In this document: positions 28,793-37,079 of the stretch, piece after piece
How the letters are laid out: every line of letters begins with the position of its first letter
Position numbering within the stretch: position 1 is the first letter of the stretch
Source of the DNA: Novosphingobium sp.
Lineage (GTDB): Bacteria; Pseudomonadota; Alphaproteobacteria; Sphingomonadales; Sphingomonadaceae
Length of the DNA stretch: 64,000 nt
Direction of reading: 5' to 3'
Assembly (NCBI GenBank): GCA_017744735.1
Contig: JAGIAR010000003.1
Location: forward strand, 186,001 to 250,000
Notes under the pieces: generated by a model
The model's database searches: none
Seen by the model: the letters and a program-made list of their open reading frames with translations, nothing else
Told to the model about the DNA's origin: nothing
Position numbers and translations under genes: made by a program

Positions 28793-29766
28793 TGACCGAT
28801 CTCGTCGCGCTCGACATCGGCGGCACCCATGCCCGCTTCGCGCTCGCCTCGGTCGGCGGCGACGGGGCGATCCGGCTGGGCGAGCCCGAGACGCTCAACA
28901 CCAGCGACTTCACCAGCCTCAAGACCGCGTGGGAGGAATTCGAGCGCCGCTCGTCCAAGCCGGTTCCGAACGCCGCCGCGATCGCCATCGCCGGCCCGGT
29001 GACCGGGGAAACGGTGCGGATGACCAACAACAGCTGGGTGATCCACACCGGCCGGATCGAGGAGCAGCTCGGAATCGACGAGGCGGTGGTGCTCAACGAT
29101 TTCGCGGCCGTCGCCCATGCGGTGGCGCGCGCCGACGAGAGCCAGTTCGTCCATCTGACCGGGCCCGAAGGCGCCCTGCCCGCGAGCGGCACGATCAGCG
29201 TGCTCGGCCCCGGCACCGGCCTCGGAGTCGCGCATCTCTATCGCGACGGGGAGGGCGGATACCACGCGCAGGCGACCGAGGGCGGCCATGTCGATTTCGC
29301 CCCGGTCGATGCGATCGACGACGCGATCCTTGCGCGGCTGCGCAAGCTGCACCGCCGCGTCTCGACCGAACGGGTCGTGTCCGGTCCCGGGCTCGACGAC
29401 ATATACCACACGCTCGCCGCGATCGAAGGGCGCGCAGTGGCCGAGCTGGGCGACAAGGCTTTGTGGGAAGCCGGCCTCTCCGGCTCCGACAGCCTCGCCG
29501 CCGCGGCGGTGGAGCGGTTCTGCATGAGCCTCGGCTCGGTGGCGGGCGATTATGCGCTGGCGCACGGCGCCGCCGGGGTGGTGATCGCGGGCGGTCTGGG
29601 ACAACGGCTGCGCGCCACGCTGCTGAAATCGGGCTTCGCCGAGCGGTTCCGCTTCAAGGGCCGCTACGAACAGATGATGGCCGGCATCCCGGTCAAGCTC
29701 ATCACCCACCCGCAGCCGGGCCTGTTCGGCGCCGCGGCCGCCTTTGCAAACGAGCACTTCAAGTGA
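28792..29766 (+). CDS. glk: Glucokinase
   Basis: A 324-residue glucokinase of the E. coli Glk family, making glucose 6-phosphate for the pathway encoded around it. It opens with the phosphate-binding [15 protein letters not shown], followed by IAIAGPVTG, the catalytic Asp region [24 protein letters not shown], the glucose-contact [11 protein letters not shown] and AGGLGQRL. The start overlaps the edd stop (TGATG), and its own stop overlaps the eda start (GTGA). Its place in the operon means free glucose enters as a non-phosphotransferase substrate. Confidence 0.96.
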
Positions 29767-30380
29767 AAACCGATATCGAAACGATCATGCTGATGGCCCC
29801 GGTGATCCCGGTGCTGGTGGTCGACGACGCGGCGCAGGCGCGCCCGCTGGCCGAGGCGCTGGTGGGCGGCGGGCTGACCGTGCTCGAAGTCACGCTGCGC
29901 ACCCCGGCCGCGCTGGACGTGATCGCCGAGATGAAGCAGGTTCCGGGCGCGATCGTCGGTGCGGGCACCGTCACCAACGACCGCGAGTTCGATGCGGCGA
30001 TGAAGGCGGGGGCGGAATTCATCGTCTCGCCCGGGCTCACCGAAAGCCTCGCCCGGGTGATCGTCAGCCACAAGGTGCCCTACCTCCCCGGCATCGCCAC
30101 CGCGGGCGACATCATGCGCGGGCTCGATCTCGGCCTGCAGCACTTCAAGTTCTTCCCCGCCACCGCGGCCGGCGGCATTCCGGCGCTGAAGGCGCTTGCC
30201 GCGCCGTTCGGCCAGTGCAAGTTCTGCCCCACCGGCGGGGTCACCCAGGCCACCGCGCCCGACTGGCTCGCGATCGAGCCGGTGCTGTGCGTCGGCGGAA
30301 GCTGGCTGGTGCCCAAGGGCCCACCCGATCTCGAAGCGGTCGCCGAGGCCGCGCGCAAAGCAGGAGAACTGGCACGATGA
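29763..30380 (+). CDS. eda: KDPG aldolase (2-dehydro-3-deoxy-phosphogluconate aldolase)
   Basis: A 205-residue class I aldolase that splits KDPG into pyruvate and glyceraldehyde 3-phosphate. Visible blocks are [33 protein letters not shown] (with the catalytic Glu), [15 protein letters not shown] and [14 protein letters not shown], which contains the Schiff-base lysine, then KFCPTGGV and CVGGSWLVP. The GTG start overlaps the glk stop. The following PEP-carboxylase-like gene overlaps its stop (ATGA). Confidence 0.97.
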   Translation: MKTDIETIMLMAPVIPVLVVDDAAQARPLAEALVGGGLTVLEVTLRTPAALDVIAEMKQVPGAIVGAGTVTNDREFDAAMKAGAEFIVSPGLTESLARVIVSHKVPYLPGIATAGDIMRGLDLGLQHFKFFPATAAGGIPALKALAAPFGQCKFCPTGGVTQATAPDWLAIEPVLCVGGSWLVPKGPPDLEAVAEAARKAGELAR

Positions 30381-33163
30381 AGAGCGTTTCGGATCTGGTC
30401 GCCCGCCTCGAAACCTTGCGCGAGCGCACATCCGAAACACCGCTCTTCAATCCGGCCTTCCAGCTCAGCCTCGAACTCTCGCGCGAGATCGAGGCGGGAA
30501 CGCTGACGCTCGACCGGGTCGGCGCGATGGTCGAGGAGCTGGAATGCGAAGCGCTCCAGAGCCGCGCCGCGCGGCTGCGGCGGCTGGTGGCTCCGGTCGG
30601 GATCGACGCCAACCTCGCGGCGTTCACCGCTGCGCTGGACCGCGAGCCCGACGACTTCTGGGAATTCCGCACCCGCTGGGAGCGCCCCCAGCTCCACGCG
30701 GTGTTCACCGCCCACCCGACTTTCCTGCTCGCTCCGGCTGAGACCGCCGCGGTCGCGCAGGCGGCGTCGAGCGACGGGCCGATCGACGGAGCGGTCTGCG
30801 CGGTGTCGCACGACAAGCCCGCGATCACGCTGACCTACGAGCACGAGGAAGCGCTCGCCGCGATCGCCCGCGGGGCCGAGGCGCGCGACCGGCTGGTCGG
30901 CGCGCTGCTGGCCGAGGCGGCCAGGCGCTGGCCGGGCAAGTGGCACGATTTCGCACCGCTGCCGTTCCGCTTCGCGAGCTGGGTCGGCTACGACATGGAC
31001 GGGCGGACCGACATCAACTGGTACACCTCGGTCCAGTTCCGCCTGACCGAGAAGGCGCGGCGGCTGGCCGATTACACCGCCAAGCTGGAAGCGATCGATC
31101 CGGGCCATCCGCTGCTCGACACGCTGCGCGCCGCGACCGCCTGGTCGCAGGCCCGCGCGCAGGACTTCACCGCCGACTTCACCGATCCCGAGACACTCTC
31201 GGCGGTCGCCAACCGGCTGACCGCCGACGATCCGGCCAAGCTGCTCTCGCTCGCCCCGCTGATCGAGCAGTTGGAAACCGAAGCGCAAAAAGCACCGGAC
31301 GAACGCGCGATCGCGCTCAAGATTCTCACCGCGGCGATGCGCGCCGACGGGCTCGGCGCGGGCTGGATCCACTTCCGGGTCAATTCGAGCCAGCTCCACA
31401 ACGCGATCCGCCGGGTGATCGACCCCGAGGGCGAGCTCGATCTCGGCAGCCGCGGCGCGCTGGTGCGGCTGCGCGAGCTGCTCGCCGCCGCCAAGCCGCA
31501 CCGCTCGAACTTCGCCGCGCTGGCGATCGAAAGCTCGACCGCGATCCGCCAGTTCCTCGCGATGGCGCAGATCCTGCACCATATCGACGGCGACGCGCCG
31601 ATCCGGATGCTGATCGCCGAATGCGAACAGCCCTCGACCATCCTCGCCGCGCTCTATTTCGCCAAATTGCTCGGGATCGCCGACAAGGTCGACGTCTCGC
31701 CCTTGTTCGAGACCGAGAACGCGCTGGAAAACGGCGGGCGCCTGCTCGACGCGCTGCTGGCCGAGGAGGTCTATCGCGACTACGTGCGGGTGCGCGGGCG
31801 GGTGGCGATCCAGACCGGCTTCTCCGACGCCGGTCGCTTCGTCGGCCAGCTTCCGGCAAGCCTCGCGATCGAACGGCTGCAGGGCCGGCTGGCCGAGGCG
31901 ATGGTCGCCAACGGGTTGACCGACGTCGCCGCGCTGATCTTCGACACCCACGGCGAGAGCATGGGCCGCGGTGCGCATCCGGCGAGCTTCCAGGACCGGC
32001 TCGAATGGCCGCTAAGCCCCTGGGCGCGGCGGCGCTTCATCCGCGCCGGGATTAGGCTCGAGCCCGAGGTCAGCTTCCAGGGCGGCGACGGCTATCTGTT
32101 CTTCGCCACGCCCGAGCTGGCGCTGGCGACGCTGACCCGGATCGCCGAGCTGCGCCCGTCGGAAACCGATCCCGACGCGCCGACCGACCTGTTCTACCGC
32201 CGCACCGACCTCAGCCTCGATTTCTACCGCGCGATCAAGGATCACCAGCGCGAGCATCTCGAAAGCCGCACCTACAGCCGCGCGATCACCGCCTTCGGGC
32301 TGGGGATGCTCAACCCGACCGGCAGCCGCGTGTCGCGCCGCCAGTCGGACATCTCGGCCGACCGCGAGATGAGCCTCAGGCAGATCCGCGCGATCCCGCA
32401 CAATGCGATCCTGCAGCAGCTCGGCTATCCGGTGAACGTGATCTGCGGCGTGGGCACGGCGGCCGACGGCAATTACGAAGAGATAGCCGCGCTGCTCACC
32501 GGCAGCGACCGCGGGCGGCAACTGATCCGCATGGTCCGCGCGGCCAATGCGCTCGCCAGCATCAAGACCGTCGCCGCCTATGGCGAATTGTTCAACTCCG
32601 CCTATTGGGCCAGCCGCCCCTATCGCGGGACCGAGGCGCATCTGTCCGACGCCTGCGAGACGCTGGCCGAATACCTCGTGAAGGACGATAGGGCGGGCGT
32701 GTTCCGCCGGCTCGCCAGCCGCCTGCGGATCGACGCGCTCAAGCTGCGCCGCCTGCTCGACCTGATGCCCGAGGAAGCCGAGACGCCCGAGCGCGAGCCG
32801 GTCCGCCGCGGGATCGGGGTGCTGCAGGCGCTGCGGCTGGCGCTGATGCAGCACATGTTCATCCGCGCGGTCTCGATCCCGGTGTTCAGCCGCGCGAACG
32901 ACATCAGCCGCGAGGACGTGCTCGAGATGGTCTTCACCCTGCGGGTCGACGAGGCGCTGGCGCAATTGCGGCGCGCCTTCCCGACCCACTTCCCCGCAAT
33001 CGGCGATTTCGCGATGGACGAGCCGACCGACTATCCCGACGCGGCGGCGGGCGAAGGCTACGAATTCATCCAGCGCGACTTCGTCGATCCGATCGAGCAG
33101 GCGCACCGCCTGTCGCTGCGGATCACCACCGCGATCGCCAATCACTTCGGCGCGCATGGCTGA
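30377..33163 (+). CDS. Phosphoenolpyruvate carboxylase-like protein with degenerate motifs
   Basis: A 928-residue homologue of PEP carboxylase, of full family length. Several blocks align: VFTAHPTF (H near residue 113), QTGFSDAGR for GYSDSxKD (near 481), FDTHGESMGRGAHP for FHGRGGxVGRGGGP (near 522), GSRVSRR (near 648) and AIPHNAILQQ...GVGTA. The catalytic loop has lost its FHGR His and Arg, the SKD lysine is absent, and the C-terminal RNTG reads GAHG. Either it is a divergent PEPC subclass or it has another function. It is the last gene of the Entner-Doudoroff operon, so a role at the PEP/pyruvate node remains plausible. Confidence 0.8.
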   Translation: MKSVSDLVARLETLRERTSETPLFNPAFQLSLELSREIEAGTLTLDRVGAMVEELECEALQSRAARLRRLVAPVGIDANLAAFTAALDREPDDFWEFRTRWERPQLHAVFTAHPTFLLAPAETAAVAQAASSDGPIDGAVCAVSHDKPAITLTYEHEEALAAIARGAEARDRLVGALLAEAARRWPGKWHDFAPLPFRFASWVGYDMDGRTDINWYTSVQFRLTEKARRLADYTAKLEAIDPGHPLLDTLRAATAWSQARAQDFTADFTDPETLSAVANRLTADDPAKLLSLAPLIEQLETEAQKAPDERAIALKILTAAMRADGLGAGWIHFRVNSSQLHNAIRRVIDPEGELDLGSRGALVRLRELLAAAKPHRSNFAALAIESSTAIRQFLAMAQILHHIDGDAPIRMLIAECEQPSTILAALYFAKLLGIADKVDVSPLFETENALENGGRLLDALLAEEVYRDYVRVRGRVAIQTGFSDAGRFVGQLPASLAIERLQGRLAEAMVANGLTDVAALIFDTHGESMGRGAHPASFQDRLEWPLSPWARRRFIRAGIRLEPEVSFQGGDGYLFFATPELALATLTRIAELRPSETDPDAPTDLFYRRTDLSLDFYRAIKDHQREHLESRTYSRAITAFGLGMLNPTGSRVSRRQSDISADREMSLRQIRAIPHNAILQQLGYPVNVICGVGTAADGNYEEIAALLTGSDRGRQLIRMVRAANALASIKTVAAYGELFNSAYWASRPYRGTEAHLSDACETLAEYLVKDDRAGVFRRLASRLRIDALKLRRLLDLMPEEAETPEREPVRRGIGVLQALRLALMQHMFIRAVSIPVFSRANDISREDVLEMVFTLRVDEALAQLRRAFPTHFPAIGDFAMDEPTDYPDAAAGEGYEFIQRDFVDPIEQAHRLSLRITTAIANHFGAHG

Positions 33164-33251
33164 TTAACCCTTCGCCGCCGCGCGTCCCGCGGCGAGACGC
33201 GGGCCCTGCCCCCTCTGGCATTCGGCACGCTTTTGGGGGCATAAGGCGCCG

Positions 33252-33968
33252 ATGGACCCGGCAATCAAATGGATCGGCGGCATCAGCATCGCCGCCGCGC
33301 TCGCCTTCGCGGGCGCGACGGTCGCGGGCCGCGTCGGCGGCGCAGGCGAGGCGGCGCCGACGCTGACCGCCGAGGACGTGCTCAAGATGGACCGCCCGGC
33401 CCCATCGCCGGGCGCCTCCGCGGCCCCGGCCGCCGGGCTGGACCCGGTGTCGCCGGAGGAAGCCAAGGCGCCTCCCCCCAAGCCCTCGATCGATCCGGAC
33501 GAGCCCTTCGTGATCAAGCGTGTGCTCGATATCAGGAACCCGATCAAATACGGCCAGTGGTTCTGGGACGACAAGGGCGTGCCGCCCGGCCCGCTGGTGA
33601 TGACGGTCGATCTCGACGCGCGGGTGATCTCGGTGTTTCGCGGCGGCTACGAAATCGGCGCGGCGGCGGTGCTGCTCGGCACCGACGAATACCCGACCCC
33701 GCTCGGCCGCTTCCCGATCCTGACCAAGGAACGCCACAACGTGTCCGAGAAATACGGCAATGCGCCGATGCCCTGGACCCTGCGGCTGACCTGGGACGGG
33801 GTCGCGATCCACGGCGGCCACACGGTCGAGAACGGCTATGCCAGCCACGGCTGCATCTCGCCGCCCGACGATTTCCAGGCCAAGCTCTACGACATCGCGA
33901 AAAAGGGCGACGTGGTGATCATCACCCGCGGCAAGCGCACCGGCGTGGGGAAATCGCTGCTCGGGTAA
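33252..33968 (+). CDS. L,D-transpeptidase (YkuD) family protein, membrane-anchored
   Basis: A 238-residue protein with one N-terminal hydrophobic anchor (about 7-27), an Ala/Pro linker and a YkuD domain (about 108-228). The catalytic region reads AIHGGHTVENGYASHGCISPP: the His, the Ser-His-Gly and the nucleophile Cys are present, but the Arg that normally follows (HGCIRL) is Ser-Pro. It should cross-link peptidoglycan or attach proteins to it. It ends 34 bp from tilS, which runs towards it. Confidence 0.87.
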   Translation: MDPAIKWIGGISIAAALAFAGATVAGRVGGAGEAAPTLTAEDVLKMDRPAPSPGASAAPAAGLDPVSPEEAKAPPPKPSIDPDEPFVIKRVLDIRNPIKYGQWFWDDKGVPPGPLVMTVDLDARVISVFRGGYEIGAAAVLLGTDEYPTPLGRFPILTKERHNVSEKYGNAPMPWTLRLTWDGVAIHGGHTVENGYASHGCISPPDDFQAKLYDIAKKGDVVIITRGKRTGVGKSLLG

Positions 33969-33974
33969 CCGCCG

Positions 33975-33990
33975 CTCCTCTGAAGAGGAG
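33975..33990. terminator. Possible bidirectional hairpin between convergent genes
   Basis: CTCCTCT and AGAGGAG form a 7-bp stem with a 2-base loop between the convergent Ldt and tilS genes. The minus-strand side is preceded, not followed, by T residues, and the plus-strand side is followed by GGGGCAAAAA, so it is not a classical intrinsic terminator. Confidence 0.3.
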
Positions 33991-34002
33991 GGGGCAAAAA
34001 GC

Positions 34003-34962
34003 TCACTCCATCCCGGCGATCCGTCTCGGCGGTTCCTTGCGCAGGGTCCAGCAATCCTTGTCCACCCGCGCGACCACCCCACCCAGCGTCGCGTCCTTGC
34101 CGCGCTGGAGCTTGCCGATCAGTCCGACCACCGAGCTGACCCGCGGCTCGACCCCGAGCATGCCGATCGCGCGCACCAGCACGCGGGCGCGGATGAAGCC
34201 GGGCGCCTTCGGGCGATAGCGGATCTCGCCCTCCCCCACCTCCACGGCTTCCTCCCATTCGCGCTGGGTCACCCATTGCAGGATCGTCTCGGCCTCGGCG
34301 CAATGCGCGGCGCTGGCGGCGATCGCCGGCACGGCGAGCCAGTCGGCCGTCTTCAACGCTTCGCGGATCCGCGCGCGGTCGTATTTCGGATCGTCGTTGG
34401 AGGGATCCTGCGCCGGCTCCAGCCCCGAGCGCGCAACGATCCCCGCCAGTTCCTCGCGCCGCCAGCCGAGCAGCGGACGCAACAGCGCGAGCTGCGTGCC
34501 CGGCACCGTGCCGCGCGCGCGCACCCCGGCCAGACCGGGCACGCCGCTGCCACGGTTGAGCCGCATCAGGAAGGTTTCCGCCTGGTCGTCCGCATGATGC
34601 GCGGTCGCGAGCGCGGCCAGCCCGCGCTCCTGCATCCACTTGGCCATCGCCGCGTAGCGCGCGGCGCGGGCCTTGTCGTGCAGATTGCCCCGCGCCAGCC
34701 TGACCGGAAGGATCCGGTGCGGAATGCCGTAGGCGGCGCACAGCTCCGCCACCATCGCCGCCTCGGACCCGCTCTCGGGCCGCAGCCCGTGATCGACCGT
34801 CGCCGCCTCGATCCGCTCGGGGATCGCGGCCCGCGCGAGCAGCAGCAAGGCAAGGCTGTCCGGCCCGCCCGAAACCGCAAGCCCGAGCGTCTCGCCCTCG
34901 GGCCAGAGCTGCGCGAGATCGCCCGCGAAGCGCGCGATCAGACGATGGGGCAGCGCCTCAAT
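34003..34962 (-). CDS. tilS: tRNA(Ile)-lysidine synthetase, probable ATT start
   Basis: A 319-residue TilS, which converts C34 of the CAU tRNA-Ile to lysidine. The ATP-pyrophosphatase P-loop SGGPDS lies near residue 34 and RARYAAMAKW...ATAHHADDQAETFLMRL, the family core, follows. Between the in-frame TGA at 34971 and a TTG at 34848, which is beyond the P-loop, there is no ATG, GTG or TTG. The best start is ATT at 34962, overlapping the cpoB stop (ATTGA) and preceded by AAGGTGA. A CTG at 34953 is the alternative. Starting at 34848 would delete the P-loop. Confidence 0.85.
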   Translation of the reverse strand: MEALPHRLIARFAGDLAQLWPEGETLGLAVSGGPDSLALLLLARAAIPERIEAATVDHGLRPESGSEAAMVAELCAAYGIPHRILPVRLARGNLHDKARAARYAAMAKWMQERGLAALATAHHADDQAETFLMRLNRGSGVPGLAGVRARGTVPGTQLALLRPLLGWRREELAGIVARSGLEPAQDPSNDDPKYDRARIREALKTADWLAVPAIAASAAHCAEAETILQWVTQREWEEAVEVGEGEIRYRPKAPGFIRARVLVRAIGMLGVEPRVSSVVGLIGKLQRGKDATLGGVVARVDKDCWTLRKEPPRRIAGME

Positions 34963-35920
34963 TGCATTTCACCTTGGCGTTGTCGGCATGGTACTGCGCC
35001 TGCAGCCGGCCCGAGGCGATCGCCGGATAGACCTCGCCCATCTCGGCCAGCGCGATGCAGGCCTTGGCGGTGTCGCCCTTGATGATCATGGTCTCGGCCA
35101 GATAGAGCAGACTGTCGGGCGCGCGGTCGCCGGCCTTGTCGGCCTGGTAGTTCTCGAAGAACCAGCGCGCCGCTTCGTCCACCTTGCCATCGTCGAGATA
35201 GGCGCGGCCGAGCAGATTGCGGCCATAGCTGGCGCGCGGATGCTTGGGATATTTCTGCAAAAACAGCTGCAGCTGCTGCTCCGCTTCCGGATAGAACTTC
35301 GCATCCCACAGGCGGAAGCCGTAGACGTATTCGTCGTCGCCCGGATCCGCGGTGGCCGGCTTGGGGATTGCCTTGACTGCCGCGATCCGCGCGGCCGACG
35401 GTTGCTGCACCGGCGGGGGCGGCGGCGGGGCGGGCTTCGGCGCGGGTGCCGCAGCCGGCGTTGGTGTCGGCGCCGGCGTCGGCGCGGGACCATAGGCGAC
35501 CGGCGGGGGTGCGACCGCCGGCACGGCATCCGCGGCGGGCTGGCGCTCGGCCGCCTCGACCGCGTCGAGCCGCGCGGCAAGCTGGCTGATCGCGTGGTTG
35601 TTTTCCTCGGTCTGCGCGGTCAGCTGGCGCAGCTGGGTCTCGAGTGAATCCAGCCGCGCGAGCACGTCGGTCATCGCGCTGGTCGAAGTTCCGGTTATCC
35701 CCGAATCCGCAGCGGCCTGTTGCGGCGTGGTCACCTCGGGCGGGAAGAACTTTCCGTCCCCGCCAGGAAACACCGTGCGCTGGAGCGCCTTGATCTCGCT
35801 CTCGATCTTGCGCAGCCGCGCGTCCTGATCCTGCGCATGGGCGAGCGAAGGCAGCAGGGTAAGGCCCGAACCCGCCAGCGCCAGAACCAAAATGCGCCGC
35901 TTGGCCCACCTGGTCACCAT
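34958..35920 (-). CDS. cpoB: Cell division coordinator CpoB (YbgF)
   Basis: A 320-residue periplasmic protein. A signal peptide (about 1-30, cleaved after AHA) is followed by a coiled coil with two heptad stretches (DARLRKIESEIKALQ; VLARLDSLETQLRQL), a long Pro/Ala linker and C-terminal TPRs (about 195-315: YVYGFRLWDAKFYPEAEQQLQLFL). This is the CpoB architecture, coordinating peptidoglycan synthesis with Tol-Pal at division, but tol-pal genes are not seen here. The ATG at 35920 has AGGAGG 7 bases upstream; the frame reaches 35989. tilS starts in its stop. Confidence 0.87.
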   Translation of the reverse strand: MVTRWAKRRILVLALAGSGLTLLPSLAHAQDQDARLRKIESEIKALQRTVFPGGDGKFFPPEVTTPQQAAADSGITGTSTSAMTDVLARLDSLETQLRQLTAQTEENNHAISQLAARLDAVEAAERQPAADAVPAVAPPPVAYGPAPTPAPTPTPAAAPAPKPAPPPPPPVQQPSAARIAAVKAIPKPATADPGDDEYVYGFRLWDAKFYPEAEQQLQLFLQKYPKHPRASYGRNLLGRAYLDDGKVDEAARWFFENYQADKAGDRAPDSLLYLAETMIIKGDTAKACIALAEMGEVYPAIASGRLQAQYHADNAKVKCN

Positions 35921-36041
35921 TTCCCAACCTCCTGTCATTTTCCGATCTCGCGCAGTCTGGCAAAGCGACGCCAAACCGCGGCTGAACACGCCCGCGCGAT
36001 TTTAACCAACAGCGGATTCGCTTGTCGAGCCGAACCCCCGG

Positions 36042-36968
36042 TTAAGCTGTGGGCGATACCGCGGGCGCCGGTGCGGCTGCTGCCGGAGCGGCGGGCGCAG
36101 CCTCGCTCGCCGGGACGCCCGACTGCCCCGCAGCGGGGCGCGTAGCCCGATGCGTCGCCGAAGGTGCCGGGCTCGGTGTTGCCGAGGGGGCGGGCCGCGC
36201 AAGCAGCGCCGCGGCGGTCGCCGGAACTTTGCTCATGACCTTGTCCTTGTCCGCCAGGGGCGGAACCGGCTGACCGCCGACGGTGATCGACAGCGCGGTC
36301 GGCCGCGCAGTCGAGACCGTCACCCCCACCGCTTCTGCAGGCACGGTGTAGCTTTCGCCCTGCAGCATCTCGCCCTGCATCAGCTGATTGCCGGCGCCGT
36401 CGATGAACTTGACCCAGACCTTCGGCTCGAGTGCGGTGAACACCACTGCTCCGTTGGCCGCCGGCACGGCTGGCGCGGCGGGCTTGGGTGCCGGCTTGGG
36501 CTTGGGCGCCTCGCCCCCCGTCAGCCAGGGCAACGAGACCTCGGGATCGATGTAGTTGGTCCAGACGAAGGCACCCCCGCCGATGAACAGGATCAGCGCC
36601 GCCAGCGCCGAGAACCATGCCAGCCGCGCCGAGGGGACCCGCGCCGGATCGCCCGGCTCGAAGCTCATCGCGCGGGTGTCGCGCGGTTCGATCCGGCCAA
36701 GTTCCTCGCGCACCGCCTGAGCGACCTCGCTCTCGTCGAGCCCCAGCATCTTGGCATAGGTGCGCGAGAAGCCGACCGCATAGGTGCGTCCCGGCAGGGC
36801 GGCAAAATCGCCTGCCTCGATCAGCGCGAGATGCCGCTGGGTGATGCGGGTTTCGGCGGCGACCTGAGCCAGGGTCCATCCCTTCGCCTCGCGCGCCAGC
36901 CGCAAGGTCTCGCCCACGCCGACGGGAAGTTGGTACTGTTCCGCTGCGCCTTCTGGTTGCTCGTCCAT
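36042..36968 (-). CDS. RodZ-like protein (HTH, one membrane span, DUF4115)
   Basis: A 308-residue protein: an N-terminal Xre/RodZ-type HTH (about 18-90: VGETLRLAREAKGWTLAQVAAETRI, LPGRTYAVGFSRTYAKMLGLD), one membrane span (about 128-148), a Pro-rich stretch, and a periplasmic DUF4115 domain (about 180-245: VVFTALEPKVWVKFID). The Ala/Pro-rich tail is low complexity. The order matches RodZ, the link between MreB and the cell-wall machinery, and such proteins are often called HTH-containing DUF4115 proteins. The ATG at 36968 was chosen; the frame extends 11 codons upstream. cpoB follows 121 bp downstream. Confidence 0.85.
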   Translation of the reverse strand: MDEQPEGAAEQYQLPVGVGETLRLAREAKGWTLAQVAAETRITQRHLALIEAGDFAALPGRTYAVGFSRTYAKMLGLDESEVAQAVREELGRIEPRDTRAMSFEPGDPARVPSARLAWFSALAALILFIGGGAFVWTNYIDPEVSLPWLTGGEAPKPKPAPKPAAPAVPAANGAVVFTALEPKVWVKFIDGAGNQLMQGEMLQGESYTVPAEAVGVTVSTARPTALSITVGGQPVPPLADKDKVMSKVPATAAALLARPAPSATPSPAPSATHRATRPAAGQSGVPASEAAPAAPAAAAPAPAVSPTA

Positions 36969-37079
36969 TAACCGTCCCGTTCCGACCCGCGCGGCGCACA
37001 AAACGGGGCCGGGGCCATGAAGTCAAGCGCTTGATGCGGCGCACCATCGCACAAGCGGCGGAGCGAAGCGTCGGGCGGG

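Noticed and set aside
34003-34848. tilS starting at TTG 34848
   Set aside because: This start would remove the SGGPDS ATP-binding loop, which is intact in frame just upstream.
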